Shown piece after piece: positions 9,878-20,946 of a stretch of 64,000 bases of DNA. The notes beneath the pieces were generated by a model. That model was given only the letters and a program-made list of their open reading frames with translations, had not been told where the DNA came from and ran no database searches. Location: positions 1,488,001-1,552,000 of the forward strand of contig OY744468.1 in the NCBI GenBank assembly GCA_963556145.1. The letters are read 5' to 3'. A program made the translations under genes and the position numbers. Each line of letters opens with the position of its first letter. Positions within the stretch are counted from its first letter, which is position 1. Origin of the DNA: Hygrocybe punicea (lineage: Eukaryota > Basidiomycota > Agaricomycetes > Agaricales > Hygrophoraceae).

Positions 9878-10896
9878 ATGCCCCTCGACAACGCACACGC
9901 ACAGGACACAGAAGGCCCTGACATCCGTAGAAATAACTGTCATTATTTCACTGAAGTGACATTCTAGTTTCCCTCCGTATACATAATCTCGAGGTGCTAC
10001 TGTAGTTGACAGACAGACGTGGAAATTACAGGTAGAAAATACACTGTTTCGAGTTCCCCGTCATTACTTTAGGAAGTTTTTCGCCAAATGTTCCCATTGC
10101 CGAGGGCACCATCCAGATGGGTGCAGCGACGAGCAACCATTGCGACTTGACGGCGTACTGGAACGACAGCTCTTAAAGGTTATGTTCCCAACCTTCCGCT
10201 CATCATGATACAACAAAATGCTTTTATTATCATTGACAATAAACAAACCTGCAAACGGACAGGCAAATCCTCACAGTGGAGATGGCAACATGGACATCTG
10301 TTCTCAAGTTGTCAGCGATTGTGACGAGAGTGTCGACGGAATCGACGGTCGCGACACACGAAGAGAGAGAGACAAAAAGAGAGACAGAGAGAGAGATTCG
10401 TATAGTGAATAGATTGCGGGGTGTCTACTACTTGCTGTCGTACCCTACATAGAACTAGGTATTTTATAGGCACTGCCTAACAACCTAATATAAAAGAGTG
10501 TATCAGGTCCATGTGGTCGTGCTACGACAATTCGAAATGATGAAATGGGGTTATAGACCATATGCTAAGCAACTTGAAACCATAATACGAGTTTGAGGGT
10601 ATTTGAGAACGCTGGCGGTACCGGTCCGTTACAGCGATGTGGCAAATGGACAGATTGCAGAAAATCGTGGTGTGAAAAAGATGTCACCACTTGGAGGAGG
10701 AGGCGGACAGGAGGAGTGTGGCTAGCTGTGTTAGACGTGTCGGTGAGGCAGCAGCAGCTCTTGGAACCTCGCGTACTGGCAATCGGGCGTCCTGTCATCG
10801 TTATATGGCACCATCAAAGGAGTAGTCAAGATTCTGCTGGCACGCAATTACAACATAAGGCGGGTATCAGGAATTCATTGAACGTGGGGATTCAAT
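9878..10896 (+). pseudogene. BTB/POZ gene, decayed copy A (5' part)
   Basis: Collinear with the intact BTB gene at 19930-20858. It begins MPLDNAHAQDTEG and reaches CHYFTEVTF, but the splice donor present in the other copy (ttctcg/gtcagt) is here ttctag/tttccc, giving an in-frame stop. Further on the matching blocks (for example cagcgatgtggcaaatggacagattgcag near 10634) carry indels, duplicated segments and stops. The alignment to the intact copy breaks exactly at 10896, where the Tnp2 element begins, and resumes at 17456. It lies divergent to secreted gene copy A, as the intact BTB gene does to copy B. Confidence 0.8.
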
Positions 10897-11317
10897 CCCA
10901 GTGAACAGTCGGTCAATTGTGGTCGATTTTCTTCCGTTGTGTGCTGAGATAATGGATGTGAAAGATGGTAATTCAAGATTGGCTCCATGATAGATATTTT
11001 TCTTTTATCCTCGATTACTCCTCGATTATACCAGATTAAATCTTAAGAGAATATATTTTAACTACATCGTCATGGCGTTGATTTTCTCAGCTCTTTCTAT
11101 TAGAATAATCTATGATAATTGCTCGCAATTCCTCTCATTCTATTAATGTAATTGCAAGAAATCTTTTGACATCTATTAGGCAAAGCCGAAACTAATATAC
11201 AGTAATCGTGTCCACATGTGTTGTTACCTGGCCCCCAATATTGCCTATACCAGCCGTGCCTCGTCTGAGAGTGAATCGTGCAAAAAAGTGAATGAGGTCG
11301 GCGTCGAGAAGCACCAT

Positions 11318-11735
11318 CTACGACTCGGAACGAGTCTTCTTGCCTTTCTAAAGAGAATGTTAGAATCTGCGACTCAGATCAGTAGAGAGCGGTGTACATA
11401 CCAAAGCCTTTGCCAGCGAGGTATAATGCTAAAGTGATTCCGAGCCATCTTAGCGTTGTCAAGCCAATCAATATTACGAACGCTCACCCGAAGCTCTTCC
11501 TTTGCGAGAGTCTTGTAATATTCCTTGAAGTCCGCTTTCAAGCCACCAGGGTGTGTCTCTAACCATGCACGCATGCAGAGATTCCTAGATATCAAGATGT
11601 TAACGCTTAGTGTCTCAAACAAGCAAGTAAGACGTACATCGGAGTATCAGCAGCCCCCGGAACAGCATAAGCGCTCTTCGGAAAAGGTTTCTCGGCCTTT
11701 GCGCCAGTCTTCTTCCCGCCTTGGCTCGTACTCGT
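11318..11735 (-). pseudogene. Severed 3' exons of the TnpA-like gene
   Basis: Beyond the hAT-type insert the TnpA-like coding sequence continues: a Lys-rich segment, then (after a GT-AG intron about 11590-11640) a block reading NLCMRAWLETHPGGLKADF and EYYKTLAKEELR, and a last exon ending near a stop at 11318-11320. The frame connects with the exon at 12315 and above if the insert and one 8-bp duplication copy are ignored. These exons are now probably untranslated. Confidence 0.6.
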
Positions 11736-12314
11736 TAGTGTTGCCGCCGCTTGGCTCGAAAGCGGCTAGCTGATGGAGCTGAGCTGAAATTGAGCGGAGC
11801 TGAGCCAACTTTTTAGCAGCCTGCTTGGAGCTGCTAGCCACAGCTCGAGCCAATGGAAAAAGGAAACACTACTCTGAACTTGTGTTCGTGTGTGGACATG
11901 TTGTAAATCTCATACATAGACTTTGGGCATTGTACAGATAAAATTTCTAGCACTATATAAGCATGATTGGGCTCGCAGGACACCTGAGCAAGAAACGGTG
12001 ACAGGATCACAAATGGTCACAGGTGTGACAGATCTATGAACTCATCTGGGGAATCAGCCTCAGCAACGGTGCACACCTTATAACTGCAGGCAGGCTGGTT
12101 TAAAATAAGCTGGAAAGCCACTAATAGTTATAAGGAACCTAGTTAAACTATATTCTATGAGCCTTTGAAGGGTTCCTGCATAAAATCTTGAAATGTGGCT
12201 GAAAGCTGTGGCTTGAGCGGTTTCAAGCGGCTCAACGTGGCTTGGCTTGACGGATTTGGCAAAAGCCACAGAAGCGGAGCGGGAGCCGAGCTGAGCGGAG
12301 CGGTGGCAACACTA
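11736..12314. mobile_element. hAT-type non-autonomous element (579 bp)
   Basis: Ends TAGTGTTGCCGCCGCTTGG and (inward from the right) TAGTGTTGCCACCGCTCCGC, flanked by a perfect 8-bp duplication GTACTCGT (11728-11735 and 12315-12322), the hAT hallmark. Both subterminal regions are dense in GAGCTGAGC/GCTTGGCTCG-like short repeats. No transposase ORF. It sits in the last exon of the TnpA-like gene. Confidence 0.9.
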
Positions 12315-13995
12315 GTACTCGTGGTCGGTTCAGCTATGTGCTGAGAGGGGTCCTTCGGAGCTGGTGTGGTACCTTCACAAGTAGCCGCATAGCTTGCAAG
12401 TGTGTCCTCCATGCCGATACTCGTAGGGTTCACAGGCACGTTGACTTCACCAGTCGCATCGCTTACAGATGCGTCGTCTAGGCCGTTGATGATGCAGGTA
12501 CTCGTAGCGTTCACAGGCACGTTGACTTTACGAGTCGGATCGCTTACAGGCGTGTCGTCCATGCTGCTGATGATGCTGGTACTCGTAGCGTTCGCAGGCA
12601 TGATGACTTTACCCGTATCCATAGGTGCGTCATCCATGTTGGTACTTGTAAGCGGTTTCCTTGTGTTCGTGATGTCATCGATCAGAGCGTCGAGGTTATC
12701 GCTAGTGCATATTTCCATTGGTAATATTTGATGGCAAATAATAGTAAGACTCACAGTGGGTTGACGATTCTTGTCGCACCTGGAGCTGGGATAGGACTCG
12801 GAGTGGGTTTGTCATGTCGATTGTCATCCTTGTGCGGAATGTTGTCCTCACGCTGAATGTTGTCCTCGCACTGCTTGTTGTTGGTGGGCAAGTCGGCTTG
12901 ATTAGGCTTTGCACCAGAGTCTTCATCCATGCGAATGAGGCCTTTATCGTCAAGAGAAGCGCTAGTGGCCGTAACAGGTATCGTCGTTGGGTCCGTTTTG
13001 ATCTTCTTACTCAACCTTACTTTGGGGTCTTCCGGGTCCTTGCCCTTGAGATGATTCTGAACCCAAGATGGATAATTCAGTGTCGCCCAGTGGTCAAGTT
13101 TCCAATTGCCCTCGCAAAGACAAAACTCGACGAAGTCATGTTGCATTTCGCGCTTGAAGAACTCGTTAGCGTCAGCATCGATTACTCGCCAACTATCTGG
13201 TGCCATCTTGAGTTTCCGCATAGAGAACCAGCATTGCCTTGCTTTGAGTGATATACGCCAGAGAAGGTCGCGATTTGCTGGATTTCCGTTAATATCCTCG
13301 ATGTATGTGTGTCGACCTTCAATGTTATCCTCCTGGTCACTGTCCTCACCAATGTTCTGTCTAGGCCGGCCACGTTTGCGCTTCTGGGTTGCGAGGGCAT
13401 TTGTATCACCAATCGTGTGTTGACGAGCCTTCTTGTATGCTTTTTGAGTCCAAAACTTGATGTTGGGATAGTTCGCTTGGTTGAGAGGTGCAATGAGCTG
13501 TTTGGTGGAGTGTAAGCTATTTCCCGTAGCCTCAGAGTTCGTTAGCAGCAATCTCTCCAAGACCTTGGACAACATGGATCTCGGATATAAACAAGTCAAT
13601 GATACACTCTCTCAAATGGGAAAACTCACTTCGTTGAGCTCAACTCAGTGGTAAGGGCAATGTTCTCTTTCTCAAGCGCCAGAATATGTTGTTTCAGGTG
13701 CATATATGTGGCATTATCGCCACTCGTATTCATATTACTGATTGAATTCATGCTGCGACAGGGAGAGAGAGCTTGGCTTGGCGTAAACGAGCTCAAGGCT
13801 GCTGATGATCCTGTACTCTAAAGGATGGTATTAGTAAAGTTTTACATTGTGTGACGCACACACCATAAATTGACCATGTCCCGGATTATTGCCAGCAAAA
13901 TCATACTGCTGATAATTGTTGTGTAACGGAGACGAATGTGTGTTTGAGAAAAACTGCATGCTAGGGGAGAATGGGAGACTGTTGGTGTGATCCAT
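12155..13995 (-). CDS. TnpA-like accessory protein of the Tnp2 element, 3'-truncated
   Basis: Four exons: 13995-13864, 13817-13630, 13579-12755, 12701-12155 (564 codons, phases consistent). Starts MDHTNSLPFSPSMQFF; a leucine-rich coiled coil (KQHILALEKENIALTTELSS) ends exon 2; exon 3 has a DNA-binding-like basic patch KRKRGRPRQN and a conserved W-rich block (CLCEGNWKLDHWATLNYPSW). Exon 4 has three roughly 80-nt repeats around NVPVNATST. The last 53 codons are supplied by the hAT insert, so the natural C-terminus is lost. It lies 122 bp downstream of the transposase on the same strand. Such partner ORFs are usual next to Tnp2 transposases; the exact role is unknown. Confidence 0.7.
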
Positions 13996-14116
13996 GTCTG
14001 GGTCTGGGGGATGCGTGAAGATTGGGGACAAGAAGAGGTATTGGTTTATATGAAAAATTGAGATGCGACACAGCAACGTCATCGTAGATTATAATATTTG
14101 AAGTACACGGTGTCAA
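13996..14116. other. Spacer between transposase and accessory gene
   Basis: Short spacer with no ORF of note; presumably holds the promoter of the TnpA-like gene and the 3' end of the transposase gene. Confidence 0.4.
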
Positions 14117-17100
14117 CTAAGCATACAAATCGTCGTCATCATCCTCCTCATGCTCGTCAAAATCCTCTTCGTCTTCCTGACCTAGCAATGTAGCAATATC
14201 TAACCCTGGCTTCTCGACAAGAACATATTCAGCATCCGGTACCTCAATCCTGCCTTCCGGTGTCACCTTGTAGAAAGGGAAAAACGCCACAACAGAGTCG
14301 ATGACTTTGATGTCGATGACTTGCAATGCTTGATCACTTTGGTAGTTACACGCATAAACCGTCTGTTCCGAGAGTTTGAGAAGTTCGAGATCCGGGTCAG
14401 AGAAGAGAGAGACAAGAGCAAGTGAATAGATCTCATCAGGTCCAAAGCGAAGACGGAAAAAGTATTGCACTTCAGCAAACTCAGATTTGCTATTGCCTTG
14501 AATACGAATCTAGAAACAAGTGAGAGAAAGTTTGAGCAAAAGAATAGTGAACACACCTTGACATTGCGAGTCCTTCGAAGATTCCTTTTAGACCGAGACT
14601 CGTACCAGAGTGATCTGGCTATTTGTCCATTTGGAAGGGATAGGCGTGCCCACCGTTTAACTGTCCTTGTCCAGCCATCCTGGTTTTCCCAACCTTTGTT
14701 CGTCCAGTAGCGGAGAATTGGATCTGACTCAACTTCAGTCACATCAGTGGGTGTCTTCTGGCATGCCCGCAACAATGCATAGCCTCCTCCAAGATCAACT
14801 GCACCTCGAGGAAGCTTGTCTTTTGTTCGAAGATCGATGTTTGGTATTATGGCACGCATTGAATTGAGTTGCGCACGCAGAATGCCACGTTGTGATATGT
14901 TTGCATAAGGATCGCGGTCCTGTCGTATTTCTTGTCCAAGATTGCCGATCATCGTCTCCATCGTCCATTGTGCATAGCAGGCCATAGGCCCAATGCGGAC
15001 TGTTTCTGGACCCATATGTGTCAGGAGGTGTATGCTGTGCCGGACAAAATGAAGGCGTTCAGGTCGCCTCTGATAATACAATTCTTCAAACTCCCTCACG
15101 AATTTGCACAGCATCATTGTTCCTTCTGTCAATTGCGCAGCCGAGATCGACCGTTGTTGCAGAAGATGGACACCACGTACAAGTTTGCAGTAGTTGCGCC
15201 AATACTTTTCAGGTAAAATGGAGTGGAACAATGCTGGTCCGAGACCGAATATATAGAGAAGGAACTCCCAGGCCTTGTAGCCTGAGTTGATCTTGTCTGC
15301 CGGATTTCGTGGAGCACGATCAAAGGACGAAGGGATGAATGATGTCGCCAATGCAACAGTCTGACCATGCGCATCCCATACAGCACCTTTCAAAACAGCC
15401 CAATCCCAGGTCGCCTTCGTATCAGGCAGGTAACATTTGATAGTTCCACGCCAAAGTCCTATCATGAGATCAGGATCATTGAGAGTGACGAGATGCATGA
15501 TGTCGAGGAGATTCATCTTCGGAACACCGAGAATGTGTTCCTCCATGAGGCCACTGAGAATTGTCGGTTTTGTGAGACCAGTTTTAAGGCGAATGGCTTT
15601 GAAACGAGTGGGGTTCGGAGCAGCAACTAGTTCTGCAAGGTTATTGTTATATCGTTGAGTAATGTTCCAGCGAAAATTGTGGAGTTTTTGAAACGTAACA
15701 TCATCGTGTGTGCCTCCTTTGACAGTATAATTGACTGGCTTGAGCATGGCGGGGTAGTAATGGTTGTCATTGGGTGGACGACGGCCGGGAATACCACAAT
15801 ACATACGACAACCATGTTTCCCCTGATGTCCAACCATTCCCGTCATTTCGGCCATGGCCACACCATCGGCAGTGTTGAAGCCAAGGAAAGGGATCGCTTT
15901 CACAACATGTGAGTTGGTCGCAGCATTCCAGATGCGCAGGCCTTCTTTCTGAAGAGCAGAAATATGGTAAAGGCCAGGCCACATGAAAGAATCTGAGTGC
16001 TTCGGCTTGTTGGGACCTCCAGCAAATCCACCCGGGGCGACATAAGTTTTAAGGTATCGAAATAAGGGAGAGAGGTTGTGGATGATAAAAACGTAGATCC
16101 AACAGTCGGATGACTTGTCTCGGTACAACTGAGCTGAATCAAATGACAATTGTAACACAATGTCGTCGTCTTTGATCTTGCCACTGCGAACGGCATCCAA
16201 ATATTCTTGGCCACAATACGTATCATTGTACATGTCCAGTCTGCCTCCATGGGTATCAAGATAGTCAAGTATCCGTCTCGTTTCCTGAGAACGATATTGC
16301 ATCATGACGGCAGTCTTTGGTGAGCGGTAGAGTGCTTGGATGACAGGTCCAATTGGTATGGTATGAAATTGTCGTCGCGGAACTCGTTCACCAGCTCGGG
16401 TTTGTATGTTTGTATGATAACGATCCTCCGAGCAGAAGGGGCAAGCATCGAGCTCGCTGAATGGCCCTGTGAAGGCAGCACAGGAATCGACACACATGTC
16501 GTGAACAATTGGAGAGACACCACTAATCATCTCGACACGTCTCTTCATCTGATCAAATGAGAAAAACTCATCTTCAGGATGCCGAGCCATGGCTGCTGCT
16601 CGGATTGAGTGATACGTCTCTTGTGAAGCATTTGTTACAGAAAGAAATGTCCGTAATGAGAAGAGAAAGTCGGGGTCTTCTACATCGAATGGGAGATCTG
16701 GTGACGCCTCACGGAGGTATTCGATAGCTTCCTGTTTCATATTGCTGGCGTCAAGTGTCGCATGTCTGAGGGAATTGATAAATTCAGCAGTGATTCGAAT
16801 GTTCTCAATGGTCGAGTGAGTTCCCAGTGATACAAAGGGGTCGGCAGGTTGTTCAACAGCCTGGGGTGGTGGATTTTCGTCAACGGCATCATTGTCAGAG
16901 AGTTCGAGTCCATCGGCATCAACATCGCGATCTATCTCATCATTGGCTTCCACCAGATCACTCAGCAAATGCCCAATATCCTGATTTTCCGGCAAGGGCT
17001 CGATATCCTGGTATTCTTTTGAGGAATACACACAACCATAGAAATAAGGAAAACGAACCTGATCAACATCAAGCCCTACAACAGCCTCAGGCTCCAACCG

Positions 17101-17334
17101 TGGCCTGACATTCCTCCTTGTCTCCCGGTCTTCTGGGGTATCAACATCATGATCTCCTGAGTTCCCTGCGCCTGACTGCATATCAGATCCCCCATCTTGT
17201 GTAGAATCGGCAGGTGGCAAAGGCTGGCGAGGACCACGGGAGGTCAGAAATTCTGCCAAGGCCGCATCTGTAGTTGCTTGGTAGTATCGACGGAATGTTG
17301 CTCTAGAGGCATGCTCTCGGGGACGAGGTGGCAT
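14117..17334 (-). CDS. Tnp2-family (CACTA/EnSpm-like) transposase
   Basis: Exon 1 17334-14557 and exon 2 14509-14117 with a 47-nt GT-AG intron give about 1056 residues in one frame without internal stops. The protein has the order expected of fungal Tnp2 transposases: an acidic N-terminus, a CPFCSEDRYH zinc-binding-like motif, LQLSFDSAQLYRDK with the first catalytic-type Asp, a GGFAGGPNKPKHSDSFMWP block, FLGFNTADGVAMAEMTGM, a CRMYCGIPGR cysteine motif, MNLLDIMHLVTLNDPDLMI, and a C-terminal region with HLLTHMGPETVRIGPM. Exon 2 ends in an acidic tail (EDEEDFDEHEEDDDDDLYA). An intact frame suggests recent activity, although its partner gene is broken. Confidence 0.9.
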
Positions 17335-17455
17335 GGTTAGAGATCACGAACTTGAACACATTGGCTTTATTATTAATCGATCGTAACCTTTTACAGACGA
17401 CATAGTGTAAAATAAATTATTAAAATCTTATCTAAAACATCGACTTTTCACTGGG

Positions 17456-18072
17456 ATTCAATACTCACTAGTTGGGGTCGAAGACCATCATCGTGTGCGA
17501 GAGGTATCCTTCCGATCGAACAATCACTCATACCACGGCCGAGTGCCGACCACTATCCACAAAGTTGTAGCTAAAAGAATGCTTGATGGCGTGAAGAAAT
17601 GAAATAACTTTTTTCAACGTATACCACACCCACAACCCTCGCAAATGGCCCTCTCTATTACTTTTGAGTCGTTGTATGCCTCGGCAATAGAGGATCGACT
17701 CGTAAATGCAGGTTCCGTGTGGCTGTAGTCCCGCGAGATTTCTAAAGCGATCCGTGGAGCTCGCGGCAACAATGTTGCATGTAGTTCCATTCAATGGCCC
17801 TCACAAGAGTAAGGGGAAGTCGGGGACAGCACGAAGGACTTCAGTGAGATGAATAGGTTGATGACACCGAGTAGTCAAATAGTAGGGAGTCAGAAAAGCG
17901 GTCAAGACACCAACACCGGTAGTGACCCAGTTGACTAGTGACTAGTTACCCGATCCAACCACTTCTATACTTCACTATCACCTTCGGCTATCACTCATCT
18001 TGTCACGGTTGAGCGCTCAACCGTGACAAGGTAGGCTGAGTTTTGAAACTTCTTTCTGATCACTCTAGCTGA
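17456..18072. other. 3' remnant of BTB copy A and junction of the tandem duplication
   Basis: Just right of the Tnp2 element, AGTTGGGGTCGAAGACCAT matches the BTB gene at 20653-20671, showing that the disrupted copy resumes here; similarity fades within about 40 bp. The remainder up to the stop of secreted gene copy B has no recognisable gene, only the palindrome at 17999-18030. Confidence 0.6.
17999..18030. repeat. Perfect 32-bp palindrome
   Basis: CTTGTCACGGTTGAGC followed directly by its exact reverse complement. It lies 43 bp beyond the stop codon of secreted gene copy B and could form a 16-bp stem without loop. It may be a minimal foldback, a transposon footprint or a 3'-end structure; I cannot tell which. 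Confidence 0.75.
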
Positions 18073-19378
18073 TCATTGCGGCTCGCCATAGTTTTTGGAG
18101 GGCCGCCTATTTTTCGTTATTCCGCGTGTCTTCTTGGACGTAACCGGAGACTGCAACGGAGGCGCGGTGACCTGAGCGAGTTAAAATCCAGCTATCCACA
18201 GAAGAGGCTTACCTTCGGTGTCTTCCCAGGAGGCTTTTCCTGTAAAGGGAAATGTGAGGGAAGTATGTTGGGTTTGCAGTGGGAGTGTTACCTCTGCCGT
18301 CGTGGGCATGGACGGAGACTCGGACATTCTCTCGAATGTATTCTTAGGTATTGTCTGGACAGGGGAAATGTGAGGGAAACATGCTGGGTTTGTAGTGGGG
18401 TGTTACCTCTGCCATCGTATCCTCCGACGGTGGTTGAGGCCCAGCCAGATAATTGAACGGATTCCGAGCAGGTATTTGCTAGACAAGGGAAATGTGAGGG
18501 AAACATGCTGGGTTTGTAGTGGGGTGTTACCTCTGCCATCGTGGGCGTGGACGGAGACTCGGACATTCTCTCGAATGGATTCTTAGGTATTGTCTGGACA
18601 GGGGAAATGTGAGGGAAACATGCTGGGTTTGTAGTGGGGTGTTACCGGCTCACCACCTTAAGCGCCTGTCCACGCGTCTGTAAAGAAAATTGTGAGGGAA
18701 ACGTGTTGGGTTTTGTAGTAATAGTAAGTGTTACCTTCGCCCTGGTAGCTGTTGTTGAGGCTTTGGCAGGAAGATTGCTGGGCTTGCTGGTAACATGTGC
18801 GGTGGTTGAGGCAACGTTGAATCTGGTTTCTCAGAATGGCCTGCTGGTACCTGTAAAGGGAAATGGGAGAGGGAAACATGTTTGGTTTGTAGTGAGTCTT
18901 ACCCCTGTCTGCGCCTTCTCCAGGGGGCTCGGCGGTCCAGGTGGTACAACAGGTTGCTGTAAAGGGAAATGTGAGTGGGAAACATGTTGCATTTGTAGTC
19001 AGTACTACCTCGGAATCTGCTCTCCTCTGCAAGTAAATGGTGAAGGGATTGAGCTCTGAGTTCGATATGCTAAGAGTACATGGCTACTTACATCCAGTGT
19101 GTACAAGATCGACCGCTTCGTCAAGTTGTCATCGGCCACGACACTTGTTGTATGTATATGTCAGAATGTAAGCGTATGTGCGGGACGCCATAAGTTGAAA
19201 GGGCGAACCTCCTTCGCAAATGGTGGAAGATCTGATCTGCGTTGATGTCTCTCACCTGCACGGGATAGGAGTGAAGATGAGTCTGAAAGGATAGCGGACC
19301 GTTGCGCACCCCGAGCGGCGCAGAGACTGCGAGTGTCGCGGAGGAGAAGGCAACGGTGAAGACAGTGAAGAGATGCAT
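18073..19378 (-). CDS. Secreted modular protein, paralog with 7 near-identical introns (copy B)
   Basis: Starts with the same signal peptide as copy A (MHLFTVFTVAFSSATLAVSAP) and shares the exon reading VVADDNLTKRSILYTLD (19143-19092). Repeated introns on the plus scale: 18240-18291, 18355-18406, 18479-18530, 18594-18645, 18678-18734, 18851-18902, 18957-19008; six are 52 nt. Three exons are repeats of one module (each opening TIPKNP or QIPARNP and ending AE), with the last exons EKPPGKTPK and SPVTSKK...GEPQ (18150-18073). Relative to copy A, exon 1 has a net 11-nt deletion, so joining exon 1 to exon 2 at the equivalent sites is out of frame; exons 18735-18850 and 18646-18677 also need shifted donors (a GTGAGC donor fits the latter). 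It may be a pseudogene or use other splice sites. Confidence 0.55.
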
Positions 19379-19929
19379 GGTTTAGAAGGGTTCGTGAAGT
19401 TGTGAGTTGTGAGTCGTGAGTCGTGAGTCGTGAATTATGTGTGGGAGACCAGCTCTGGGACTTCCAGAGTGCTATGAGAGTGCTTTTATAGGCGTAGACG
19501 AGGGCCAGCAGGGTCACGATCGACCAATTCCGGAACGGGCTGTGCTGATGGCATAAGATATTAGGGTAGGGAATGCAATATTACATTTGTTAGGGCTAGC
19601 GCTATCCTACCTCCCCCAGCCGAGCCTGAGGGCGGATTGTCTTGGAGATGTCCTTTGAAAGAGCTGTTTGAAGATAGAACCCTGAGTTTTCGAGCTCTGA
19701 GATTCAAACCGCCACTGTAAATAAGTATCGCCCCATATAACTCGTACAGTGACAGTGATAGACACCGGTTCTTATCGTATACTAGATCAGTATAGGCGCA
19801 CCACTTCACACGAGGAACTGACTCAGTGAAAAGCCATGCGGATACCATGAGGTTACTGCGGATGCCTCCGTATAACAAAGAGGGACGAGAAGCCATTCCC
19901 TCAGCGACATCATCACCAAAGCCTGCGAT
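19379..19929. promoter_or_regulatory. Divergent promoter region shared by secreted gene B and BTB gene
   Basis: About 550 bp separate the two start codons. Blocks such as gaatgcaatattacatttgttagggct and cgagcctgaggcgg are conserved with the region 9640-9760 between secreted gene A and the decayed BTB copy, showing that the intergenic region was duplicated together with both genes. Confidence 0.65.
19483..19490 (-). promoter_or_regulatory. TATA box of secreted gene copy B
   Basis: TATAAAAG on the minus strand about 105 nt before the ATG, at the same relative place and in the same conserved block as in copy A. Confidence 0.6.
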
Positions 19930-20858
19930 ATGATGCCCCTCGACAACTCACAGGAGACGAACTCGGAAACCAGAGATAGGCTTCATTATTTCACTGAAGT
20001 GACATTCTCGGTCAGTTCCCTGCGTGATCTCATATGAGAAAGCTCCTTGGAGTCGACAGATGTGGAATTGCAGGTCGAGAATACGCTATTTCGAGTTCCT
20101 CGTCGTTATTTTGAGCAAGAGTCCGAAGTTTTCCTTCACATGTTCCAATTGCCAATTGCTGAGGACACCATGCCGGATGGGTGCAGCGACAAACAGCCCT
20201 TACGACTTGACGGAGTACTGAAAGAAGATTTTCGACAGCTCCTAAGGGTTATGTTCCCAACGTAGGAAAATCTGGCAATTACGCAGATATGACAATGCTT
20301 ACACCTCATACGGACAGGCAAATACTGGCAGAAGAGATATTGTCCTTGGCAGAATGGACATCTGTTCTCAAGTTGTCAGCGATGTGGCAAATGGACAGAT
20401 TGCAGAAAATCGTGGTGGCAAAGATGTCAGCACTTGGAGGAGGCGCACAGGAAGAGTGGCTAGCTGTGTTAGACGTGTCGGTGCGGCAGCAGCTCTTAGA
20501 ACCTCGCGTACTGGCAATGGGGCACCTGTCTAACATCGGAGGGGTTGCCAAGGTTTTACTGGCAAGGAAGTACAAGATACAGCAGTGGTTGAGGGAGGGA
20601 TACCAAGAATTGGTAAAACGAGAGGAATACTTTTCTGATGACGATGAAGACCAGTTGGGATCGAAGACCATCATCAAGTTATATCGACTCCGAGAAACAC
20701 GCCTCAAAGCAGGGCCTTCCAGATCCTGGCGCTATGAAGACGCAATGTCAAATATCGATAGGGAATTGAAGGAGCTTGCAGCGCGTGAAGTGCCGGAAGC
20801 GGGTGAAGTGCCGGCGACCGTCGAAGTTATTTGGGAATCTGATACTGATAGTGACTAA
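19930..20858 (+). CDS. BTB/POZ-domain protein (intact copy B)
   Basis: Exons 19930-20010, 20053-20261 and 20318-20858 give about 276 residues. The BTB fold is visible as YFTEVTF, then DVELQVENTLFRVPRRYFEQ, SEVFLHMFQLP, LRLDGVLKEDFRQLLRVMFP, and after the second intron ILSLAEWTSVLKLSAMWQM, which is the usual layout of the large Agaricomycete BTB family. The C-terminus is helical and charged, ending WESDTDSD. Intron 1 is only 42 nt with an unusual TTGGAG acceptor and is the least certain junction. BTB proteins of this family are presumed adaptors; partners are unknown. Confidence 0.8.
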
Positions 20859-20946
20859 GCAGTTCGTGGGAATATGAAAAGAATTTCAGTAAGTATCACG
20901 TGAGTGTATTCTAAAAGGGCAACGCTAGCCTTGCTTCGCCAAACCA

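Larger units (their letters stand above)
10897..17455. mobile_element. Tnp2-type (CACTA-like) DNA transposon, 6.56 kb
   Basis: Terminal inverted repeats CCCAGTGAACAGTCGG (left) and, read inward from the right, CCCAGTGAAAAGTCGATG. The 7-bp direct repeat ATTCAAT flanks the element at 10890-10896 and 17456-17462. It encodes two minus-strand genes, a Tnp2 transposase and an accessory TnpA-like protein. The target was the already duplicated BTB copy A: sequence matching the intact BTB gene stops at the left end and continues after the right end (gggtcgaagaccatcatc). Canonical CACTA elements end CACTA and give 2-3 bp duplications, so the family assignment rests on the protein, while the ends look different. 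Confidence 0.85.
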
